NCBI GenBank assembly: GCA_964586675.1
Contig: CAZPHQ010000007.1
Location: 41,613 to 105,612 of the forward strand
From: JADLGH01 sp964586675
GTDB taxonomy: Bacteria; Desulfobacterota_D; UBA1144; Nemesobacterales; UBA2774
DNA length: 64,000 bases
Direction of reading: 5' to 3'
Shown: positions 25,872 to 34,412 of the stretch, one piece after another
How the letters are laid out: each line of letters begins with the position of its first letter
Numbering within the stretch: the stretch's first letter is position 1
Translations under genes and position numbers: made by a program
The notes under the pieces: generated by a model
What the model was told of the DNA's origin: nothing
What the model saw: only the letters and a program-made list of their open reading frames with translations
Databases searched by the model: none

Positions 25872-26720
25872 CTAAACCGTCTTCCCGCCGTCCATTAAAA
25901 CCACACTTCCGTGCGCCGGGGCGGCGACGTCGCCCGCTTCGGGGGTTCTGTACCACTGCCCGAGCGTTATCATGCTTGCGGTGAGGTATATCATGCATCC
26001 CGGCACCCACATCGTAAGCCCGGCTATCTGCTGATCGACCCCGGGCGTTATGCAGAGATCGTTCCTCAGATACGGCAGTATCCCCGCCGCGTCCTGCGGA
26101 TTGAGATAGGCCGCGTACACCCCGGCTCCCGCGAATGTTAAAAGTATCCCTAGTATGGTGCATCCGAGGCACGCCGAGGCAAGGTACAGGGTAGAGCGGA
26201 GGTGCGGAAGCCTCTGGGATTCCACCGGCGCGAAAACGGGCCACCAGAATATGATCCCTATCAGTACGAAGCTCACCTGCTGCGCGGCGTAAAGGCCGTC
26301 GCTCGCGATCACGGCGTCGTGGACGGAAGGCACGTGCCAGAGCCACATCGAGCCGACTCCCAGCGTCCATGCTACTATGGGATTACCGAGAACGCCCATG
26401 ACAGCGCCGGCGGGCTTCCACGAAAGCGCCCTCTCCACGGCGGCTTTCGGCATTCCGAAAAGTATGAAAAGCGGAACGACGAGTAATAGAACTATGTGCT
26501 GGATCATGTGGGCGCTCAGGAGATAGTTGCGCCCGAGGTGCCCGAGCGGAGAGATGACCGCCAGCACCATCAACGCCATACCGGAGACGAAGAGAATCGT
26601 CCTCCATTTGTCCCTGAAGCCTCCCGCCAGGGCGAAGAGCGTCAGCATAAAGACGGCGAGCGCTATCACGCCCGGCTCCGGCGACCACGCCTTCATGAGG
26701 AATTCCGATATGTCCATCAC
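25872..26720 (-). CDS. ctaG: Cytochrome c oxidase assembly factor CtaG (caa3 type)
   Basis: A 282-residue multi-pass protein of the bacterial caa3_CtaG family, needed to build active caa3 oxidase. Conserved His-containing membrane motifs are visible: LLSAHMIQHIVLLLVVPLF (about 67-85) and LWHVPSVHDAV (about 122-132), the His residues being candidate copper or heme ligands. It lies between ctaE and the small subunit gene in the same operon. It is unrelated to the Cox11-type proteins sometimes also named CtaG. Confidence 0.9.
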   Translation of the reverse strand: MMDISEFLMKAWSPEPGVIALAVFMLTLFALAGGFRDKWRTILFVSGMALMVLAVISPLGHLGRNYLLSAHMIQHIVLLLVVPLFILFGMPKAAVERALSWKPAGAVMGVLGNPIVAWTLGVGSMWLWHVPSVHDAVIASDGLYAAQQVSFVLIGIIFWWPVFAPVESQRLPHLRSTLYLASACLGCTILGILLTFAGAGVYAAYLNPQDAAGILPYLRNDLCITPGVDQQIAGLTMWVPGCMIYLTASMITLGQWYRTPEAGDVAAPAHGSVVLMDGGKTV

Positions 26721-26745
26721 GCTTCCCCTCTGAAATCTCTCTCGA

Positions 26746-27297
26746 TCATAAAAACGCCCATAGATAGACGACCGAAAAAACCACTATCCACACGCCGTCG
26801 ACGAAATGCCAGTAGAGCGACACGCATTCGACAGCGTCAGACTTCGGGCCCTCGAAATCCCCCGCGAGGGAGAGGCCCAATAATATCAAAAGCATCAGGA
26901 GCCCGACGCATACGTGAAACCCGTGGAACCCCGTAAGCGTGAAAAAGGTCGAGCCGAAAACGTTACTGCTTATCGTTATGCCGCGCCCGAAGAGCCCGAA
27001 CCATTCGCGCGCCTGCCCGAATATGAATACCGCGCCGAGAATTATCGTCACGAGGAGCCAGAGCTTGAGCCCGGCGTGGTTTTTATTCCTGAGGCTCTTT
27101 CCGGCGAGCCATACGGTGAAGCTGCTCGCGAGTAGAAAAATACTGAATATTCCTGTGACATACGGATCTAGACTGTTGGCCGCCGTCGGGCCCGTGGTGA
27201 CCGATTTGTGAAAGTTAACGTATGCCAGAATCAGCATCAGGAAGAAGATCGATTCCGACGCGATGAAGAACTTGACCATCATCCTGTTGTTAGCCAT
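26746..27297 (-). CDS. ctaE: Cytochrome c oxidase subunit III (short, five-helix form)
   Basis: A 183-residue subunit III with five membrane helices, lacking the first two helices of the mitochondrial form, as usual for caa3 enzymes. Conserved features include IASESIFFLMLILAY in helix 1, TGFHGFHVCVGLLML near residue 125 and YWHFVDGVWIVVF near residue 160. Its start overlaps the end of ctaD by 8 bases, so it is translationally coupled. Confidence 0.94.
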   Translation of the reverse strand: MANNRMMVKFFIASESIFFLMLILAYVNFHKSVTTGPTAANSLDPYVTGIFSIFLLASSFTVWLAGKSLRNKNHAGLKLWLLVTIILGAVFIFGQAREWFGLFGRGITISSNVFGSTFFTLTGFHGFHVCVGLLMLLILLGLSLAGDFEGPKSDAVECVSLYWHFVDGVWIVVFSVVYLWAFL

Positions 27298-28978
27298 TCC
27301 GTCCCTCCGTGACTATCTTCGCGTCGGGCTCGTCCGGCGCTTCGGGGTGAGCGAGGTCCCAGAGCGGTCTCCGTCCCCTGACAGGAGGAACCAGCTTGAA
27401 GTTGTAAACAGGGGGCGGAGAGGTCGTCGCCCATTCGAGCGTCCAGCCGTTCCAGGGGTTGTCTCCCGCCGGCTCTCCTTTCCGGAGGCTCACGATTATG
27501 TTCCAGATGAATACCAGCACCGAGATTGCGAGAATGAAAGCGCCTATCGTGGATACGAGGTTCATCGAGCCCCAGTACGGCATGTCGTAGTAGGTGTAAG
27601 TCCTTCGCGGCATGCCCATCATGCCGAGGAAGTGCTGAATGAAGAACGTCATGTTAAACCCTATGAGCGTAAGCCAGAAATGCCACTTGCCGAGCGTCTC
27701 CGACATCATCCGCCCGGTGAATTTCGGGAACCAGTAGTAGACGCCGGCGAATATGGCGAACATCGAGCCGCCGAATATCGTGTAGTGGAAGTGTGCGACT
27801 ATGAAGTATGTGTCGGTGACGACCCAGTCTATCGGCACCGATGCGATGGCGACGCCCGAGAGCCCGCCTATGACGAACTCCAGTATGAACGCCGTGGCGA
27901 AGAGCATCGGGGTCGCGAAGTTGATCCTTCCGCCCCACATCGTCGCGACCCAGTTGAGCACCTTTATGCCCGTCGGTATCGCGATGAGCATGCTCGCGAG
28001 CGAAAAATAGGCGTTCGCGACGTTACCGAGCCCTACGGCGAACATGTGATGCGCCCATACGCCGAGGCTTAAGAGCCCTATGGCGACAGTCGAGCCCGCG
28101 ACGAACTCGTAGCCGTAAATCGGCTTTCTGGAAAAGACGGGTATGACCTCTGATATTATCCCGAACGCCGGGAGTATCAGTATGTAAACCTCTGGGTGCC
28201 CGAACCCCCAGAAAAAGTGCTGCCAGAGTATCGCCGAGCCGCCGAAGGACGGGGTGAAGAACGTCGCGCCTAACAGGCGGTCGAGTAAAAGCATCGCGAA
28301 GGCCGACGTGATGATCGGTATCACGAATACTAAAAGGAACGATGTGACCAGTATCATCCATACGAATAGCGGCAATCGCCTCATCGTCATGCCGGGCGTT
28401 CGCATGGTCAGTATCGTCACGACGTTATTGAGGCCCGATATAAGAGAGCCTATACCCGACACAAGAAGCCCGAGCGCCCAGTAAGTCGGCCCGTTATTGA
28501 GGGAAAAAGGCTTTTCGCTGAGAGGCGCGTACGCGAACCAGCCGACGTCCGGCGCGCCGCTCTGCGTGAAAAAACTGTAGTAAAGGAGTATCCCGCCGAA
28601 TGCGAAGAGCCAGAAGCTGAGCGCGTTAAGCCTCGGGAACGCCATGTCGCGCGCCCCTATCATGAGAGGGACGAGATAAACGCCGATCCCTATCAGAAAC
28701 GGCATGACGACGAAAAATATCATGGTCGTCCCGTGCATCGTGAAGAGCTGGTTATACATCTCGGGGGAGATGAGCTCGCTTCCGGGCCTCGCGAGCTGAG
28801 CCCTTATCATGAGGGCTTCGAGGCCGCCCACGATGAAGTAAAACAAGGTCCCGATCAAGTACATTATCCCGATCTGCTTGTGGTCTATGGATGCGACCCA
28901 GCTGAGGAGGCCGGTATTCTCTCCGAGCCCCGGCAGGGGCTCCGTGCTTTCGGGCACGATCGGTATTCTACTGCTCAT
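27290..28978 (-). CDS. ctaD: Cytochrome c oxidase subunit I (heme-copper oxidase, A family)
   Basis: Catalytic subunit with the low-spin heme and the heme a3-CuB oxygen-reduction site, pumping protons across the inner membrane. About twelve helices. The CuB/tyrosine segment is FWGFGHPEVYILILPAFG, with the crosslink His-x3-Tyr pattern, the paired CuB histidines are in WAHHMFAVGLG, and the heme ligands are in YFIVAHFHYTIFG. The HPEVY motif and 562-residue length place it in the A-type caa3 group. Its start overlaps the end of ctaC by 11 bases. Confidence 0.97.
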   Translation of the reverse strand: MSSRIPIVPESTEPLPGLGENTGLLSWVASIDHKQIGIMYLIGTLFYFIVGGLEALMIRAQLARPGSELISPEMYNQLFTMHGTTMIFFVVMPFLIGIGVYLVPLMIGARDMAFPRLNALSFWLFAFGGILLYYSFFTQSGAPDVGWFAYAPLSEKPFSLNNGPTYWALGLLVSGIGSLISGLNNVVTILTMRTPGMTMRRLPLFVWMILVTSFLLVFVIPIITSAFAMLLLDRLLGATFFTPSFGGSAILWQHFFWGFGHPEVYILILPAFGIISEVIPVFSRKPIYGYEFVAGSTVAIGLLSLGVWAHHMFAVGLGNVANAYFSLASMLIAIPTGIKVLNWVATMWGGRINFATPMLFATAFILEFVIGGLSGVAIASVPIDWVVTDTYFIVAHFHYTIFGGSMFAIFAGVYYWFPKFTGRMMSETLGKWHFWLTLIGFNMTFFIQHFLGMMGMPRRTYTYYDMPYWGSMNLVSTIGAFILAISVLVFIWNIIVSLRKGEPAGDNPWNGWTLEWATTSPPPVYNFKLVPPVRGRRPLWDLAHPEAPDEPDAKIVTEGRNG

Positions 28979-29912
28979 CCAGCGCCTCCAGGTACGCGAC
29001 TATGGCCTTTATCTGTTCGTCCGAGAGCTTCATGTTCGGCATCAGCGAGCCGGGCTTGTATCTGTTCGGATTCTTGAGCCATTTGGCGAGGTTATCCGGG
29101 GTATTCGTCAGAACGCCGGCCCCGAGGGTATCCCTCGTCGCGAGATAAGTCAGGCTCGGCCCCACGCGCGCCGCGGCCGGAGTGCCCGCTATCGTATGGC
29201 AGTTCATGCAGGCGACATCCTGGAATATCTTCGCACCGTCGGCCGCGATCCCTGCCGCGGGCGTTTCCGGTATACGCGCCTGCGCCTTGAGCCATTTGGA
29301 GAATTCCTCCTCCGGCTGTGCTATAACGCGTATACGCATGTTCGCGTGCTGCGTGCCGCAGAACTCGGCGCACGCTCCGATGTAGACGCCGGGCTCACCG
29401 GCTACTACCCACATATAGTTCGGATGCCCCGGGACGAGGTCTATCTTTCTTCCTATCTCCGGGACCCAGAAATCGTGAATGACGTCCACCGACTCCAGCC
29501 TCGCCAGGAGCGGCCTTCCCGCCGGAAGATGGACTTCGTTCGCCGTCAGAACTCCCGCCTCGGGGTAGATGATTTCCCACCACCACTGGTGTCCGATGAT
29601 TATGATGTCTGGATCTCTGTCGGTGCTCGGGGGATCGATGGCCCTCATGGTCGAGCAGGTGAGTAAAAAGAGTACAGCCACTATGGCAACCGGTATCAGC
29701 GTCCAGGTGATCTCGAGTTTCAGATTTCCGAAATCCTGATGTGGCTCGCCGTCTTCGCCCGGCTTCTTCCTGAACCTGATTATGATGACGGCGACGGCGA
29801 CCGCTATTATGCCGAGTATGACGGCTGAAATCGCCACCGTGTAGTAGGTCAGGCCTGCCAATGCCTCCATTTGTGGAGAGCTCGGATTGAATAGGCCGCC
29901 TAGGTGTTTCAT
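28968..29912 (-). CDS. ctaC: Cytochrome c oxidase subunit II with C-terminal cytochrome c domain (caa3)
   Basis: Electron-entry subunit. Two N-terminal helices (about 20-45 and 60-85) are followed by the CuA cupredoxin domain. Its ligands lie in IHDFWVPEIG and GACAEFCGTQHANM (about 180-195; two Cys, His and Met). A fused cytochrome c domain has CMNCH (about residue 232) and its Met ligand in PGSLMPNMKL. This makes the oxidase caa3-type, receiving electrons directly from the bc complex encoded in the same operon. It is the first gene, with a consensus promoter 53 bases upstream. Confidence 0.96.
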   Translation of the reverse strand: MKHLGGLFNPSSPQMEALAGLTYYTVAISAVILGIIAVAVAVIIIRFRKKPGEDGEPHQDFGNLKLEITWTLIPVAIVAVLFLLTCSTMRAIDPPSTDRDPDIIIIGHQWWWEIIYPEAGVLTANEVHLPAGRPLLARLESVDVIHDFWVPEIGRKIDLVPGHPNYMWVVAGEPGVYIGACAEFCGTQHANMRIRVIAQPEEEFSKWLKAQARIPETPAAGIAADGAKIFQDVACMNCHTIAGTPAAARVGPSLTYLATRDTLGAGVLTNTPDNLAKWLKNPNRYKPGSLMPNMKLSDEQIKAIVAYLEALDEQ

Positions 29913-29964
29913 ATCAGTTTGGGTGAAAGAAAGTTTAGAAAGTTAAGCCGCGCCAGACATAGCC

Positions 29965-29994
29965 ATTATAAAGACACCGACGGGTTATTGTCAA
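29965..29994 (-). promoter_or_regulatory. Consensus promoter of the oxidase-bc operon
   Basis: On the minus strand TTGACA (29989-29994) and TATAAT (29965-29970) are both perfect consensus boxes, 18 bases apart. Initiation near 29957 gives a leader of about 45 bases before ctaC. This implies strong, largely constitutive expression of the seven-gene operon. Confidence 0.75.
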
Positions 29995-30146
29995 CCCCCG
30001 CCCCTCGATAAGCGCTATTTTCACAGCGCCGCTTTTACTCATATTTCAATGTTAATTTATGGTATTATCATGCATAATTATCTCGCCCCACGGGATTGGA
30101 ACGCGGTTTCGGTTCGCAGTCTGAATAACGCGGCTTTGTCTTCCAG

Positions 30147-32009
30147 ATGAAGAAAGTCAACATACTACTTTTCCTGATTTTATATGTGACCCTATCTCCC
30201 GACAGCATACATCATCCCGTCTTCGCCCAGGAAAAAAAAGGCGACAACAACGCCGAGTCTTCCGAAGCCAAGCCCGAAGAGGTGGCGGTTCGCATATCGA
30301 AGGTCAAGATCAAGGGCGCCAAGGCCGTTTCCAAGCAGGACATAGAGCAGAGCATAGGCACCGAATCGCCGTCGATAAAGTTCTGGGTGAAGAAGCCTGA
30401 ATTCAACGAAGAGGTCCTCATCGACGACATGGTGAGGATAAAGCGGCTCTACGCGAGCCACGGCTACTACGACGCCGAGGCCACATACGAGCTCAAGTAC
30501 AATAACGACAATTCCCGGGTTGAAATAACGATAAACATAAAAGAGGGCGAGCCGGTAATACTAACCCAGCTCAGCATCACATACCAAGGGGATCTCACCG
30601 AAGAAACCAAGAAGGATATCGATAAGGCAATCCCTCTAAAGGTAGACAAGGTTTTTTCCCCCACTGGATATCAGCAAACCAAGGGCGCCATAGAAGAGAT
30701 ACTTTCGAACGAAGGCCATCCCAAGGCCGTCGTCCAAGGCGAGGCCCTCGTGAACAGGAAGGAAAAGTGGGCCAAGACCACATTCGTGGTCAAGCCCGGC
30801 CCCATCTATACGTTCGGCACGGTCACAGTCGAGGGCAACGTCGAGGTCGAAAGCTACGTGGTGTCGAGGGAGGCGCTCTTTAAAGAGGGCGACATATACT
30901 CCCTCCAGAAGATAAACGAAACGCAGGCCAATATCTTTCAGCTCGGGCTTTTCAGGTCGGTAGTGATCGATCCCGTATTCAACGAGGAAACCCGCGTCGC
31001 CGACATCAGAATAGTCGTCAAGGAGAGAAAGCAGGGCTCCGTGAAATTCGGCGTCGGGTTCGGCACAGAGGACAAGCTCCGGGCACAGGCCATCTGGACG
31101 AAGAGGAACTTTTTCGGCGGAGGCCGAAGGCTCGAAATCGCGGGTAAATTTTCCTTCATAACCCAGAGGCTCGAGACGAGCGTCCTTCAGCCCTACATAC
31201 TCGGCCGGGATTCACAGCTCACAGGGTCTCTCAATTTCCAGAGAGACGATGTCCCCAGCTTCGAGGGCGAGAGCTTCCTCACGACGGCCGAGGTACAGAA
31301 GGACTTTCACGAGTATTATTCTGCCTTCGGCTCGTTCAACATACAGCTCTCCCGCGTTCAGCGGAGCGCCCGCAGGACACCCGAGGAGAGAAGCCGCGAG
31401 AACTTCTTTCTCACCTTCTTCAACTCCGGCCTCGAAGTGGATACGACGGACAACATCCTTAACCCGACCCGCGGATTCGTCGTCGCTAGCGGTCTCGAAT
31501 CGTCCTTCAGGGCGCTTTTCTCGGACGTCAACTATTTCAAGGGCACCATAGAGCTGAGAGGCTACAAGCAGCTTATGAAAATAGTGTTCGCGTCGCGCAT
31601 AACGGTCGGCGTAATACAACCCTTCGGCTCGACAGGCACTTTCGACATACCGATATTCAAGAGGTTCTTCGCCGGCGGCAGCACGAGCATGAGGGGCTTT
31701 CCCTTCCAGAAGCTGGGCCCCCTCAGCCAGAACGGCGACCCGCTCGGCGGCAACTCCCTTCTCGTAGGAAGCTTCGAGGGACGGTTCCCCATATACGGCG
31801 AGATCGGCGGCGTTGTGTTCCTCGATTACGGAAACGTCTACCCGGACGAATGGGAGTTTGATCTTTCGAGGCTGAAGTACGCCCCTGGCGTCGGTCTAAG
31901 ATACGATACGATCATCGGGCCCATAAGGTTCGACGTAGGCTACGCGCTCAATCCCGAGCCGGGAATAAGGAGAGTGCAGTTCTTTATAAGTATTGGTCAG
32001 GCGTTCTGA
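30147..32009 (+). CDS. Omp85-family outer-membrane assembly protein (BamA/TamA-like)
   Basis: A 620-residue outer-membrane protein with a signal peptide (about 1-28, ending FAQEKK). About three POTRA domains follow: ISKVKIKGAKAVSKQDIEQ near 49, a second near 130, and GTVTVEGNVEVESYVVSREAL near 228. A 16-strand barrel runs from about residue 300. The barrel carries the Omp85 loop motif (GGSTSMRGFPF, about 512-522, with the RGF lock) and ends in Phe. Three POTRA domains and about 600 residues are closer to TamA than to classical five-POTRA BamA, so the role may be BAM-like or TAM-like. Its stop is 3 bases from the convergent TatA/B gene. Confidence 0.88.
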   Translation: MKKVNILLFLILYVTLSPDSIHHPVFAQEKKGDNNAESSEAKPEEVAVRISKVKIKGAKAVSKQDIEQSIGTESPSIKFWVKKPEFNEEVLIDDMVRIKRLYASHGYYDAEATYELKYNNDNSRVEITINIKEGEPVILTQLSITYQGDLTEETKKDIDKAIPLKVDKVFSPTGYQQTKGAIEEILSNEGHPKAVVQGEALVNRKEKWAKTTFVVKPGPIYTFGTVTVEGNVEVESYVVSREALFKEGDIYSLQKINETQANIFQLGLFRSVVIDPVFNEETRVADIRIVVKERKQGSVKFGVGFGTEDKLRAQAIWTKRNFFGGGRRLEIAGKFSFITQRLETSVLQPYILGRDSQLTGSLNFQRDDVPSFEGESFLTTAEVQKDFHEYYSAFGSFNIQLSRVQRSARRTPEERSRENFFLTFFNSGLEVDTTDNILNPTRGFVVASGLESSFRALFSDVNYFKGTIELRGYKQLMKIVFASRITVGVIQPFGSTGTFDIPIFKRFFAGGSTSMRGFPFQKLGPLSQNGDPLGGNSLLVGSFEGRFPIYGEIGGVVFLDYGNVYPDEWEFDLSRLKYAPGVGLRYDTIIGPIRFDVGYALNPEPGIRRVQFFISIGQAF

Positions 32010-32012
32010 GGA

Positions 32013-32279
32013 TCAGACGCGGGAATTGCTCGTGGGGTTGTCGAGGGGGGCCGCGTCCTCTTTGGCTTTTACTTCGGCCTCTTTCTTTGCGAGCTCCTGC
32101 TTGGCGTCCTCTTCCCTTATCTCGAATTCTATCGAGCTCTTGAGCTCGTTCTTCGCCCTTTCAAGCTCGCGCATGCCTCTTCCGAGGGTTTTCGCGATCT
32201 TCGGTATTTCCTTCGGACCGAGCACGAGAAGGGCTATCACCAGTATGATGAGTATCTCGCTCGTTCCTATCCCGAACAT
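32013..32279 (-). CDS. Twin-arginine translocase TatA/TatB-family subunit
   Basis: An 88-residue pore or receptor component of the Tat system that exports folded proteins such as the Rieske subunit here. It has the short N-terminal helix (about 5-20) with FGIGTSEILIILVIALLVLG, the hinge Gly-Pro, the amphipathic helix (PKEIPKIAKTLGRGMRELE) and a charged Lys/Glu-rich tail. The Glu at position 8 and the long tail lean toward TatB, but TatA cannot be excluded. No tatC lies in the window. Confidence 0.9.
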   Translation of the reverse strand: MFGIGTSEILIILVIALLVLGPKEIPKIAKTLGRGMRELERAKNELKSSIEFEIREEDAKQELAKKEAEVKAKEDAAPLDNPTSNSRV

Positions 32280-32505
32280 CTGCCCTCGGCTCCTTCGTTA
32301 CGAATAAGCATCACAGTTCCTGCAACGTGAAAGGCTACCCTATTAGGCCCGCATGTTCAATAAACCCGGCGGGGGGCGAAAAGGCAGGATGGATGTTTCG
32401 GTGACGCTTCACGAAGCGGTTCCTCATCTCACTACAGTTTTTCACCGAATATTGTAAAATGAACCAATAGCCCGGTGAAAATACAGAGATGAGAGGTGAG
32501 CATAG

Positions 32506-33501
32506 ATGAAGGCGATACGTTTTCATGAATTCGGGGAAGTCGACGTTCTCAAATACGAAGATGTGCCCGACCCTGTGATCGGAGAGGACGAGGTTCTGGT
32601 ACACGTGAAATCCGCTTCGCTCAATCATCTCGACCTCAGGCTGAGGTCAGGCAAATCGCCGAGGCCCGTAGACCTCCCGCATATAGGCGGCGTCGACATC
32701 TCCGGCGACGTGGAAGCTGTCGGCAAGAACGTAACCGACATCAAGCCCGGAACGAGAGTGGTGATCGATCCGACGGTTAAAACCCCCAAGGGGCCGATGG
32801 TCATAGGCGTCAACTTCTACGGCGGCTTCGCTGAATACGTGAAAGTCCCCGCCGTGAACGCCGTTCCGATTCCGGCCGAGGTCTCGTACGACGACGCGGC
32901 CACGCTTCCGATATGCTACGTCACCGCCTGGTACGGCCTCTTCGACAGGGGCAACATGCAGAAGAACGAGACCGTCCTCGTCCACGCCGCGGGGAGCGGA
33001 ACCGGTAGCGCTGCCGTCCAGATGGCCAAGGAAGGCGGCGCGTTCGTGATCGCCACGGCAGGCAGCGACGAGAAGCTCGAGAAGGTCAAGGCGCTCGGCG
33101 CCGACGCGACGATCAACTATAACACCCAGGACTTCGCCGAAGAGGTGAAGAATATCACCGACGGGAAGGGCGTCGACCTCATCTTCGACCAGATAGGCGC
33201 GTCTATATGGGAGAACAATCTCAAGTCGCTGAAGATGAAGGGGAGGCTGCTCCTGGTCGGCGTCGTCGGCGGCGGTCAGACGACGTTTAACTTCGGGCCG
33301 GTCATCGTGAGGGATCTTTCAGTTCTCGGCGTAACGGTATTCAACGCCCCCCGGAGCAACCTTATAAACGTTATAAATCTCGTATCCCTGAAAAGGTTCG
33401 CGCCCGTCATCGACAAGCGGTTCCCGCTGTCCGAAGCGGCCGCCGCGCAGAAGCTCTTGGAAGACAGGAGCCAGTTCGGGAAGGTGATATTAAACCCATG
33501 A
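32506..33501 (+). CDS. Medium-chain (zinc-type/quinone) oxidoreductase
   Basis: A 331-residue member of the MDR superfamily. The GroES-like fold occupies about residues 1-125 (with the start MKAIRFHEFGEVDVLKYEDV). The NADP-binding Rossmann domain is at about 140-280 (VLVHAAGSGTGSAAVQMAK). The structural-zinc Cys cluster of alcohol dehydrogenases is absent, so it is nearer to quinone oxidoreductase/enoyl reductase types; substrate unknown. GAGGTGAG before ATG 32506 supports the start. It stands alone between the TatA/B gene and the DUF4239 gene. Confidence 0.88.
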   Translation: MKAIRFHEFGEVDVLKYEDVPDPVIGEDEVLVHVKSASLNHLDLRLRSGKSPRPVDLPHIGGVDISGDVEAVGKNVTDIKPGTRVVIDPTVKTPKGPMVIGVNFYGGFAEYVKVPAVNAVPIPAEVSYDDAATLPICYVTAWYGLFDRGNMQKNETVLVHAAGSGTGSAAVQMAKEGGAFVIATAGSDEKLEKVKALGADATINYNTQDFAEEVKNITDGKGVDLIFDQIGASIWENNLKSLKMKGRLLLVGVVGGGQTTFNFGPVIVRDLSVLGVTVFNAPRSNLINVINLVSLKRFAPVIDKRFPLSEAAAAQKLLEDRSQFGKVILNP

Positions 33502-33579
33502 GCCCGATCCCGGGCATGCCGGGGCTCGTTATCCGGGATTGACGTTTTAAATAAACTCGAGTCCGCGGGGTAATTCCAA

Positions 33580-34377
33580 ATGGACGCTCTTTCTTATTTG
33601 ACCGAAATGCCTCTCTGGAGTTTGTTCCTGATCACCTTCGTCGTGGTGCTCCTCTCCATGCTCGGCGGGCGTCTTATCGGCTCACATGTCCGGAAGCGCG
33701 TGGGAGAAGAAGGGGAGGGGCCCGTAGGCTCGGCCGTCGGTGCTTCGCTCGGTCTCCTCGCTTTCATGCTCGCTTTCACTTTCGGCATAGCGTCCAACCG
33801 CTACGAAACGAGAAAAGAGCTCCTTCTCGAAGACGTAAACGCGATCCGGACAGCCTTTCTCAGGGCCGATTTTCTCCCCGAGCCGGACAGCACCGAAGTT
33901 CGCCGGCTCTTCCGCGATTATGTCCACCTCAGGGCCGACAGGTCTAACTGGGCCGAGCGCGGGAGACAGGAGCAGGCTATTATAGATTCCGATGCGATGC
34001 TCGATAATATCTGGTCTCATACCGTGACAGTCGCCAACCGGAATTCGGGCTCCGAAACGGTCGCCCTTTTCATAGACTCCGTGAACGAGGTAAGGGATTA
34101 CAATACGAAGCGGGTGACGGTAGGCCTCAAGGCGCGCATACCGCAAAGCATCTGGCTCGCCCTCTTCTTCGTATCGATACTCGCCATGGGTTCGATGGGC
34201 TATCAGTTCGGCCTTACAGGGAGCAAGAGCCTCGTGATCAGTATCCTGCTCGCCCTGACATTCTCGATAGTCATGTGGCTCATCGCCGATATAGACCGCG
34301 GGCTCACAGGCGCGATCACCATAAATCAGGGGCCCATGCTCGAGCTGAAAGAAGAGATCGACGAATCCGTTCCCTGA
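33580..34377 (+). CDS. DUF4239 (bestrophin-like) membrane protein
   Basis: A 265-residue protein with two N-terminal membrane helices (about 13-32 and 52-70, the second AVGASLGLLAFMLAFTFG). A soluble helical middle (about 75-190) and two C-terminal helices (about 190-210 and 218-240) follow. The conserved GLLAFMLAFTFGIASNRYETR marks DUF4239, a family compared with bestrophin-like channels but without a proven function. It probably forms an oligomeric inner-membrane assembly. It follows the MDR gene after 78 bases on the same strand. Confidence 0.83.
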   Translation: MDALSYLTEMPLWSLFLITFVVVLLSMLGGRLIGSHVRKRVGEEGEGPVGSAVGASLGLLAFMLAFTFGIASNRYETRKELLLEDVNAIRTAFLRADFLPEPDSTEVRRLFRDYVHLRADRSNWAERGRQEQAIIDSDAMLDNIWSHTVTVANRNSGSETVALFIDSVNEVRDYNTKRVTVGLKARIPQSIWLALFFVSILAMGSMGYQFGLTGSKSLVISILLALTFSIVMWLIADIDRGLTGAITINQGPMLELKEEIDESVP

Positions 34378-34412
34378 GGATTTTCCGGCGAACGATCTTC
34401 GGGGTCTGCGTG

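Noticed and set aside
27263..28072. A 269-codon plus-strand frame opposite ctaD
   Set aside because: Arg/Glu/His-rich antisense shadow of a highly conserved gene.
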